Position numbers and translations under genes: made by a program. This document shows, one piece after another, positions 1 to 6,696 of a stretch of DNA of 13,239 nucleotides. Below the pieces are notes generated by a model that made no database searches, was not told where the DNA came from, and saw only the letters and a program-made list of their open reading frames with translations. How positions within the stretch are numbered: the stretch's first letter is position 1; each line of letters starts with the position of its first letter. Source of the stretch: Anaerolineales bacterium UBA6128 (GTDB lineage Bacteria > Chloroflexota > Anaerolineae > UBA1429); assembly GCA_002423325.1 (NCBI GenBank), contig DIVQ01000084.1:1-13239 (forward strand), in the 5' to 3' direction.

Positions 1-1430
1 GTGTTGGTCGGCGTCGCGGTGGGCTCGAGCGTGTTGGTCGGCGTCAGGGTCGGGGTCAATGGCGCACCCGCCTGGTAGGCAAGCGTCTGAACGAGCGCCG
101 CGTCGCACAAGTCGGCCTCGAGTAGCTCCTGGTAGACCGCCAACGCCTCGGCGTACGCCTGCGCGTCATAGTGCGAGAGCGCCAGTCGCAGGTTGGCGTC
201 ACACAGCAGCTCGGCCAGTTTGCCCGACAGATAGGCCGGGTCCTGAAGGTACAGGTCCGAAAGCGTGGCGACGCAGGCAGGCCAGGTCCAGTTGATGTAG
301 CGTTGCATCCCATCGTGCAGCCCATCCGCCAGTGACTTGCCGAGCAGAGCTGCCGCATCGTCTGGACGTTCCCTCAGTGCGCGCTCGTAGGCCTTGCTTG
401 CCTCGCGCACCTTGGTGAGCGTATCCTCATTGATGTCGTACTGCGGCAGGTCGGCGCCCGCGCTGCGCACAGGCTGCAGCGCATCGCGCACCAGATCGAG
501 CCACTGGCGCGCCTCACCGGTATAGGCCTCGTACAAGTCGTCACTGATCGTGCCCGGGCGATAAGTCGGGTCGAGCGCCCTGATCTTGAGCAGCACCGTA
601 ATAGCCTGCCCGTAGGCGCCCGTGCCCATATAGTCCTGGCGGGCCTGCGTGTAGAGCTGCCCCAACTCGCCGCGCATACGCAGCGACTCTATCTGCTCGG
701 GCACATCCTGAAAGTTGGGGTCGTAGAGATAGATGCACTCCAGGTTAGCCAGCGCGCGCTCGGTGTCGTTCAGCCGCGCATAGTCGCTGGCCTCCTCGTA
801 GAGCCGCGCCTTGCTCTTGTCGATGGCGTTGAGCGCCTCCAGGTCGCCCGGCACGAGCGCAGCCAGCTTGGTGCCCACCTCAAGCGCTTTGCAATAGCGC
901 TGCGCCACCAGGTAGCTCTGCAACTGGTTGCGCAGACTGGTTTCGTTCTCGGCCGGGCTCAATCTGCCGCTGACGACCAGATACACGCCCCCGACGATAA
1001 CCGCTGCGATGAGCAGCACGAGAGGCGCCAGCCACCAGCGTGCCCTGGCGGGCGCGCGGGCAAACTCGGCTTCTTCGATCACCGGCTCGACGCTGTCCTG
1101 GGGCGCGGGCCCGAAGCCAGCGGTGTAGCTCTCCTGAGGGGACGTCCCGACGGTCAGCTGTGCCTCAAGCGTCGCCTCTGACTCGACCGACTCGAGCTGC
1201 AAAAAGATGTCCAGCTCGCGCAGCAACGCTTCGACACCACGCCGCGTGGGCTGCAGCGCGTGAAGCTGCTCAAAGCAGGCCTTGGCCTGGCGCCAGTGTC
1301 GACGCCGGTAATAGGCCATGCCCAGATCGTAGAGCGCGTCGGGGTCGCTCTGCTGCGCTGCAGGGTCGCCCTGACTCGCGGGCAGGTCCTCTACGCTGTC
1401 AAGTTCATCGCGCTCTTGCGCGTCGCCCAT
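1..1430 (-). CDS. Single-pass TPR membrane protein with Thr-Pro extracellular tail (partial)
   Basis: An open frame of 476 codons runs from ATG at 1430 to the left edge without a stop, so the C-terminus is missing. Residues about 29-62 (DALYDLGMAYYRRRHWRQAK and onward to LHALQP) match a tetratricopeptide repeat: the Leu/Gly/Tyr, Ala, Phe and Pro positions fit. An Arg-rich stretch (ARAPARARWW) precedes one hydrophobic segment at about 134-156 (LAPLVLLIAAVIVGGVYLVV), which suggests the N-terminus is inside and the rest outside. The outer part (about 160-455) is helical and TPR-like, with several Ala/Leu/Tyr-rich repeats such as ALAVYQELLEADLCDAALV. The visible end is a Thr-Pro linker (LTPTLTPTNTLEPTATPTN), a stalk common in Chloroflexota surface proteins. 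The start lies 32 bp after the stop of the large repeat protein, so the two are probably co-transcribed. TPRs bind protein partners; the partner is unknown. The upstream ribosome site is weak (AGGGACAAGG at a distance). Confidence 0.85.
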   Translation of the reverse strand, partial: MGDAQERDELDSVEDLPASQGDPAAQQSDPDALYDLGMAYYRRRHWRQAKACFEQLHALQPTRRGVEALLRELDIFLQLESVESEATLEAQLTVGTSPQESYTAGFGPAPQDSVEPVIEEAEFARAPARARWWLAPLVLLIAAVIVGGVYLVVSGRLSPAENETSLRNQLQSYLVAQRYCKALEVGTKLAALVPGDLEALNAIDKSKARLYEEASDYARLNDTERALANLECIYLYDPNFQDVPEQIESLRMRGELGQLYTQARQDYMGTGAYGQAITVLLKIRALDPTYRPGTISDDLYEAYTGEARQWLDLVRDALQPVRSAGADLPQYDINEDTLTKVREASKAYERALRERPDDAAALLGKSLADGLHDGMQRYINWTWPACVATLSDLYLQDPAYLSGKLAELLCDANLRLALSHYDAQAYAEALAVYQELLEADLCDAALVQTLAYQAGAPLTPTLTPTNTLEPTATPTN

Positions 1431-1462
1431 TCGCTTTGCACCTTGTCCCTGGTCAGAATGAT

Positions 1463-4400
1463 TCAGTTACGCGGCTTGATCCCCTCGCCCGACCAACTGT
1501 CGGACGGCAGCACCGCCGCAGGCGCCTCGAGCGTGGGCACAACCAGGGGCGTCTGCCCCCCGCTGACCTTGTTCGCAATCACGGGCAGGCTCACCACACG
1601 GCTGCGCGCGGGCATCAGCCGGATGTCGTCGATGTAGACCCACGTGGCCAACTGACCGTCCACCATGTTCCAGACGCGGAAATCGAGGAACACGCTCTGG
1701 CCCGCCCAGGGCGTCAAGTCCAAAATATAGTTCCTCCAGCCCGAATCGTAAAGCGTCTCGGGCTGCCAAAGCGTGCGATCCGTCAGGTTGCCATCGGGCA
1801 AAAAGGTGCCGAGCACCTCGGAGGGGTTGTCACCACGGCGCACATAAACCCAGAACGGATCAAACCACTTTTCCTTGTTGTCGTCCACGTCCAGGCCCCA
1901 GGCCGTATCCCACGAACGGATGCGGTACCAGAACGACAGCACCAGTCCCGAATCACAGGCCAGCGACGGCAACTGAATGGCCGTGCCGGTGGAGAGTGAG
2001 CCTGAAGCGTTGACCGCCACGCCGTCGGTATAGCCCTTGGGCTGCCCGAGCAGACCCATGCAGTTCTGCCCCCCTGTACGGTCGGGATACTGCCCCACGG
2101 AGGCCCCCAGCGCGCCATCGGGGTACCATGATTGGGTGGTGCAGGTGCCAAAGGTTCCGTTCCAGAAGGCATCGCGGTAGACGACGCTCTTGGTCGCGGG
2201 CGAGTAGGCCGACTGGTGCCCCGCGGCATCCACACACTTGACGCGGAAATAGTAGAACGTGTTCCGCAACATCGAGTCGACGTACCACGTCTGCGTATTG
2301 ACGGTATCCACCAGCCAGGGCGTCCAGGCGTTGCAGCCCCCGGCGCGAACCTCTACCGTATAGCGCGCCACGCCCGACCCATCTGCGCCATCGTCGCCTG
2401 CCCAACTCACCAGCACCGACGAGGCCGTCACATAGTCGGCCGCCACGCGCAACAGCACGCGGGGCGCATTGCGATCGACTTTGTAGGGGCCGGCCTGACG
2501 CGTAGTCTCGATATTGCCGGCCTCATCGACCGAGTAATAGCTGACCGTGTAGGCGCCATCCTGGCCCAGGAGGACGTCCTGTCCCGACCAGACCTGCTCG
2601 GCCCCGCCGTTGATGCGATAGCGCGTCTCCAGGACGCCCGAGGCCGTGTCGTTGCTCGTAAAGCGCAGGGCGAGCGGCGTAATGTAAAAGCCATTACGCA
2701 GCGTGCCCTCGGCCTGAATCTGCGTGGTCGGGGCGGTGGCATCCCAGCGCAACGTCACGCTCACAGCCGTAGTGTGGTCCACGTTGCCAGCCACATCCTT
2801 GAGCCACAGATGAAGCGGCGTGGCCCCCTGGGTGGTGAGCGCAATGCCCTCAATGGTCGTCTCGCCAAAGGCCGGCAAGGTGTACTTTGTGCCGTCGGTG
2901 CCGTTGACCGGCGCGCTGCCGCGCTTGTAGTACGCTGACGCAACTCCCGAATAGTCGACCGGATTCGTCCAGGTCACGGTAAAGCTGTTCGTCGCGCTCC
3001 AGACACTGGGTGTCACAGCGACCGCCAGTGGCGCGGTCGGCGCCAGCGAGTCAAAGCGGACGGCCACACTCTGGGCCACGCCTTGTGCGTTGGTCGCCGC
3101 GTCGGTCGCCCAAAAGCGCAGTTGTTGGCGCGCACCCTCCGCAAACAGCACCACCGTGTGCTGCGCGCTGCTCGGCGCGCCCACCACCGGAACATCGACC
3201 ACTGGCTCGCTCTCGATCTGGTAGTGGATGCTGCCAATGCCGCTGAGCGCGTCGCTGGCGGAGAGGGTCACGGTGACGGGGCCGCGATAGTGCAGGCCAT
3301 CCTCGCCAAGGGGACCTTGCAGGCTGGGGGCCGTCAGCACCGGAGCCGCACGGTCGAGCTTGAACGCGTCAGCCAGGGCCGCGCGCATATAGGGGTCGTG
3401 GTTGCCGGCGTTGTCCACCAGCCAGACGTACAGGCTATGCGCGCCATCGTCAGCGACCGACAGGCCGCTGAGCGCCTGAATATCGGCCAACTCGACAAAG
3501 CCGCTGGGCGTGGGGTCCGTGATCGGGTCACCGTCGATCTTGAAGTAGGCTCCAGCGATGCCGGAGGCATCTGGGGGGTTGGTCCAGGTGGCGCCAAAGT
3601 CGTCATTGACGTTGACCCAACCCGTCGGCGTGGCCGCCAGATCGGTGGGCTGTCCGGGAGGCGTCCCGTCCACATTGACCGTGATGCTGTCGGTCGGCAT
3701 GACGTTGCCGGCCACATCGCGCGCCCGATACTCGTACGTGTAAGGGCCGTCGCCGGCCAGACCGTCGATGATGACCTCTGTGCCTGTGATCCAGGCGGTG
3801 TTGCCCAGCTTGCGGTACTCGACGGCTTCTACCCCAGAGGTAACCACCCCCGCGACAACATCGCTGGCCTCGAACGCGATGGTCACCGGCGGCACGAACC
3901 AGTCCTCGGTCTGCGGTGTGGCTGTCACGGTGGGCGCCAGGCCATCGATCTTGAGATCGGGGCTGGTCTGGGTGGCTTCGGTATTGCCCGCGACGTCGCG
4001 TGAGTAATACTCCAGGCTGTGGAGGCCGTCAGCGGTGATGTTGACCGTCGTGCCGAGGGTCCACGTGCCGCCATCGAGACGGTAATACGTGTCGCCCTGC
4101 CAGCCGGACCGATCGTCCTCAACCGAGAGAGTAGCCGTCAATGTGCCGGTGTACCAGCCGCTGGCCGGCTCGGGCGGGTCGAGCGTCAGCGTGGTTGTCG
4201 GCGGCACGGTGTCAATCGGCACGAGAAGGGATCTGATCTGCTCTTCGTTGCCCGCGTTGTCGACCGATTTCCAGGTGTAGGTCACATAGTCGCTGACAGC
4301 GACCGAGGTGCCCGTCTTCCACAGCAGGTCGCCCTCGGGGCGGTAGTAGGTGATCGCCACGCCCGAGTGCACGTCGGTGGGGGCCAACTGCAGGCTCACG

Positions 4401-5869
4401 GTGCTGCTGAACCAGCCGGTCGCGGGCAGCGCCGGATCAAAGCTATAGGTCGTCTCGGGCGGCGTGGCGTCGTAGCGTGCTGTTGCGCTGCTGCGCTGGG
4501 TATGGTCTTTGACGCCCGCGCCATCCTCGAGCCATACATGCAGCGTGTTCTCGCCCTCGGCAGGCGCGGCCAGGTCGAGCAGTTCGCTGATGCCGGCGCC
4601 CGCCAGACGGGTGCCATTCTCCGGGCCCGTCGGCGCGGCGCCCCACTTGTACCAGGCCGCCTGAATGCCGGAGGGCACCGTCGGGTTAGTCCACGACACG
4701 TCATAGGCGTTCACGTTAACCCAGGCGGTCGGAACAAGCTGTAGCCCGATGGGCGCACCCGGCGCGGCGCCGCCCGAGTAGTACAGCGTTACACTGACGG
4801 CGGTGCCATAGTCGGTGTTGCCGGCCGCATCCTCAAGCCAGACGTAACAGGGGATCGCCCCGCTGCCCGGCACCGCCAGGTCGTTCAGCACCTGAATGTT
4901 GGGGCCATCGGCATAGCCGGAGAAATCAGTGTTGCTGGCCGGCGCGGTGTCAAACTTCCAGTAGGCGCGGTTGATCGCCGCGTGGGCCTGGGCCGGGTTC
5001 GTCCAGCTCAGGTCAAAGGCGTTGGTCGCCGTCCAGGTAGACGGGCTGGCGCTGAGGCCGATGGGCGCCGCGGGCGGCGCGGTGTCCAGATACAGCGTGC
5101 TCTGCGCCGTACGAGTGTAGGCGTTATAGCCCGCGCCATCCTCCAGCCACACGTAGACGGTGTGCGCGCCGGGCGCCGGCGCCGTCAGCCCACTCATGCT
5201 GCTGACGTTGGCACCCGTGACAGAGCTGGTGAAATCGGTCGGCCCGGTCGGCGCGGTGGCACTCACCTTGCTGAAGGCCCTGGCGATGCCAGACACATCC
5301 GCCGGGTTGCCCCAATTCAGCGCAAAGCTGTTCACATTGGTCCAGGAGGCCGGAACCGTCGCCAGCGATACCGGAGCCAGCGGACCGGCATTGTCGACCT
5401 GCAGCGTATAGCTGGGCGAGGTTTCGACCGTCGCCAGGGCATCCTGCACGCGCAACTGCACCCGGTTGGCAGAGGCAGACTCCGCCAGGCCGGCGAGCGT
5501 CGCCGTCATCTGCACCGTGTAGGCGTCGACCTGCGTGTACTGCAGCGCCGCGCCCGATTGCCAGGCCGCCCACGTGACGCCCCCATCGGTGGACAGGCGG
5601 TACTCGGAGGTCGTCGCATCGGGGAAATCGGCGTCGTAGACGCTGACATTGACGCTTACGGGCGCCGCGGCCCAACCCGTGGGCGCGATCAGCGTCCAGA
5701 GCGCAGCCGACTGGTTGAGCGCCGCACCTTCGTCGGAACGCGGCGCGGCATGGGCCGCGCCAGCCAGGGCCACGCCCGTCACCAACACGAGCGAAACCAG
5801 CGCTGCCAGGTATGCCAAACGGCGACCCGTGCGCTGGTGCGGCGGAATGACTGTGGCTTTCGCTGTCAT
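1463..5869 (-). CDS. Large secreted protein with interleaved Ig-like repeats and a C-terminal jelly-roll-like domain
   Basis: This 1,468-residue protein begins with a signal peptide (HQRTGRR, hydrophobic core at about 19-38, AHAAP cleavage region near 42). Its body carries two repeat families. Family A, about 100 residues with W-x-NPxDxSGI, AYxK and YVWLEDxAGN motifs, occurs at about 160-262, 264-365, 366-467, 738-840 and 943-1042. Family B resembles OmpL47-type repeats (GWYxxxV, SGV, YYRxDG, YxSxDxAGNxE) and occurs at about 469-555, 556-643, 644-734, 842-940 and 1046-1133. An N-terminal Ig-like unit (about 55-158) and a fibronectin-III-like unit (about 1134-1231) flank the repeats. Residues about 1232-1421 look like a jelly-roll or MAM-like module (ending WVYIDDIRLMPA). 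There is no LPXTG motif, lipobox or C-terminal membrane helix, so how it stays at the surface is unclear. GAGGGA at 5878-5883 supports the start. A role in adhesion or glycan binding is inference only. Confidence 0.9.
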   Translation of the reverse strand: MTAKATVIPPHQRTGRRLAYLAALVSLVLVTGVALAGAAHAAPRSDEGAALNQSAALWTLIAPTGWAAAPVSVNVSVYDADFPDATTSEYRLSTDGGVTWAAWQSGAALQYTQVDAYTVQMTATLAGLAESASANRVQLRVQDALATVETSPSYTLQVDNAGPLAPVSLATVPASWTNVNSFALNWGNPADVSGIARAFSKVSATAPTGPTDFTSSVTGANVSSMSGLTAPAPGAHTVYVWLEDGAGYNAYTRTAQSTLYLDTAPPAAPIGLSASPSTWTATNAFDLSWTNPAQAHAAINRAYWKFDTAPASNTDFSGYADGPNIQVLNDLAVPGSGAIPCYVWLEDAAGNTDYGTAVSVTLYYSGGAAPGAPIGLQLVPTAWVNVNAYDVSWTNPTVPSGIQAAWYKWGAAPTGPENGTRLAGAGISELLDLAAPAEGENTLHVWLEDGAGVKDHTQRSSATARYDATPPETTYSFDPALPATGWFSSTVSLQLAPTDVHSGVAITYYRPEGDLLWKTGTSVAVSDYVTYTWKSVDNAGNEEQIRSLLVPIDTVPPTTTLTLDPPEPASGWYTGTLTATLSVEDDRSGWQGDTYYRLDGGTWTLGTTVNITADGLHSLEYYSRDVAGNTEATQTSPDLKIDGLAPTVTATPQTEDWFVPPVTIAFEASDVVAGVVTSGVEAVEYRKLGNTAWITGTEVIIDGLAGDGPYTYEYRARDVAGNVMPTDSITVNVDGTPPGQPTDLAATPTGWVNVNDDFGATWTNPPDASGIAGAYFKIDGDPITDPTPSGFVELADIQALSGLSVADDGAHSLYVWLVDNAGNHDPYMRAALADAFKLDRAAPVLTAPSLQGPLGEDGLHYRGPVTVTLSASDALSGIGSIHYQIESEPVVDVPVVGAPSSAQHTVVLFAEGARQQLRFWATDAATNAQGVAQSVAVRFDSLAPTAPLAVAVTPSVWSATNSFTVTWTNPVDYSGVASAYYKRGSAPVNGTDGTKYTLPAFGETTIEGIALTTQGATPLHLWLKDVAGNVDHTTAVSVTLRWDATAPTTQIQAEGTLRNGFYITPLALRFTSNDTASGVLETRYRINGGAEQVWSGQDVLLGQDGAYTVSYYSVDEAGNIETTRQAGPYKVDRNAPRVLLRVAADYVTASSVLVSWAGDDGADGSGVARYTVEVRAGGCNAWTPWLVDTVNTQTWYVDSMLRNTFYYFRVKCVDAAGHQSAYSPATKSVVYRDAFWNGTFGTCTTQSWYPDGALGASVGQYPDRTGGQNCMGLLGQPKGYTDGVAVNASGSLSTGTAIQLPSLACDSGLVLSFWYRIRSWDTAWGLDVDDNKEKWFDPFWVYVRRGDNPSEVLGTFLPDGNLTDRTLWQPETLYDSGWRNYILDLTPWAGQSVFLDFRVWNMVDGQLATWVYIDDIRLMPARSRVVSLPVIANKVSGGQTPLVVPTLEAPAAVLPSDSWSGEGIKPRN

Positions 5870-5911
5870 GCGTTGTGTCCCTCACTGGTGCGCGGGCAAT
5901 TACCGCCGAGT

Positions 5912-5925
5912 CGCGACTAGTCGCG
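5912..5925. repeat. 14-bp perfect palindrome over the response-regulator stop codon
   Basis: CGCGACTAGTCGCG reads the same on both strands. It contains the TAG stop of the response-regulator gene at 5917-5919. Flanking GAG and CTC extend the pairing across a single unpaired T on one side. It sits just upstream of the 47-bp spacer before the large repeat-protein gene. It could be an intercistronic RNA hairpin affecting mRNA stability or partial termination, or a protein-binding site. There is no T-run, so it is not a classical terminator. Confidence 0.5.
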
Positions 5926-6603
5926 CTCGAAGCGGTAGCCCATACCGCGCACCGTCTTTATCAGGCGGGGTTGTGTGGGGTCAGATTCAACTTTGCTGCG
6001 CAGCCGCCGGATATAGACCGCGATCTGGTTGCTGTAGCCGTCATACTCATAGCCCCAGGCGTGTTGCAGCAAAAAACCGTGCGTCAATGTGCGTCCTGCG
6101 TTGCGCATCAGGCAGTGCAGCAGGCGGAACTCGATCGGGGTGAGCTCGATCGCCTGGCCGCGGCTATCGTAGACGCGGTTACTGACCGGTTCCAGCCGCA
6201 GACCGTTGACCGCAACGGTGGCTTCAGGGTCATCATAGGTGGAGATTTCACTCCGGCGCAAGATCGCTTTCACGCGCGCCAGCAGCTCGGACGGTTCGAA
6301 CGGCTTGGGCAGATAGTCGTCGGCGCCCAATTCCAGCCCCGAGACTTTGTCGGTCGTCTCGCCCTTGGCCGACAGCATCAGGATGGGCACGTCCATCGTC
6401 TGCCGAATGCGGCGGCAGGCTTCCAACCCGTCCATTTGCGGCATCATCACGTCGAGAATGACGAGATCGGGGTGCTCCGAGTCTACCAGCCGCAGGGCCG
6501 TCAGTCCGTTGTCCGCCGTGACGACCTCATAGCCCTCTTCGCTCAGCAAAAAGCCGAGCATTTTCACGTTGTTGCGGTCGTCGTCCACCACGAGAATGCG
6601 CAT
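5917..6603 (-). CDS. OmpR/PhoB-family response regulator
   Basis: This 228-residue protein has the usual length and two-domain layout of the family. The receiver domain spans about 1-117, with acidic pocket residues D7-D9, phospho-acceptor D51 (LVILDVMMP), S78 and K100 (LPKPF). A winged-helix DNA-binding domain spans about 128-228, with the family signatures ELTPIEFRLLHCLM, VYIRRLRSKVE and TVRGMGYRFE. It would act in the cytoplasm as a phosphorylation-controlled transcription factor. No histidine kinase is encoded in the window, so its sensor is elsewhere. It is the first gene after a good promoter and lies 47 bp ahead of the large secreted protein, so it may control its own operon. The ribosome site before ATG is poor (AAGACAGACAGC), and no better start is visible. 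Confidence 0.95.
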   Translation of the reverse strand: MRILVVDDDRNNVKMLGFLLSEEGYEVVTADNGLTALRLVDSEHPDLVILDVMMPQMDGLEACRRIRQTMDVPILMLSAKGETTDKVSGLELGADDYLPKPFEPSELLARVKAILRRSEISTYDDPEATVAVNGLRLEPVSNRVYDSRGQAIELTPIEFRLLHCLMRNAGRTLTHGFLLQHAWGYEYDGYSNQIAVYIRRLRSKVESDPTQPRLIKTVRGMGYRFERD

Positions 6604-6645
6604 GCTGTCTGTCTTGTACCATACTCTGCTAATGAGCGATGGTGC

Positions 6646-6674
6646 ATTATAGCATCTTGAGGTTACCCACGCAA
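6646..6674 (-). promoter_or_regulatory. Extended -10 promoter for the response-regulator operon
   Basis: On the minus strand, a perfect TATAAT (6646-6651) is preceded by TGC, giving an extended -10 (TGCTATAAT). TTGCGT lies at 6669-6674 with a 17-bp spacer. Transcription should start near 6638, leaving a leader of about 35 nt before the ATG at 6603. It sits in the 93-bp gap behind the glycosidase-like gene and shows the regulator is not simply dependent on that gene's transcript. Confidence 0.7.
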
Positions 6675-6696
6675 CACGCGCAGCGCCCTCGCAACG

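Noticed and set aside
360..370. DDDNDGVRERG in the solute-binding protein (residue numbers) as a true EF-hand calcium site
   Set aside because: This Asp-rich turn is a common feature of family 5 solute-binding proteins and lacks the flanking helices expected of an EF-hand; no calcium role is claimed.
1040..1999. Plus-strand open frame of 319 codons
   Set aside because: It lies antisense to the TPR gene and the end of the large repeat protein, crosses their junction, and has biased Arg/Ala composition with no recognisable motif.
4982..5920. Plus-strand open frame of 312 codons
   Set aside because: It is antisense to the N-terminal part of the large repeat protein, including its signal peptide; Arg/Gly-rich composition marks it as a shadow frame.
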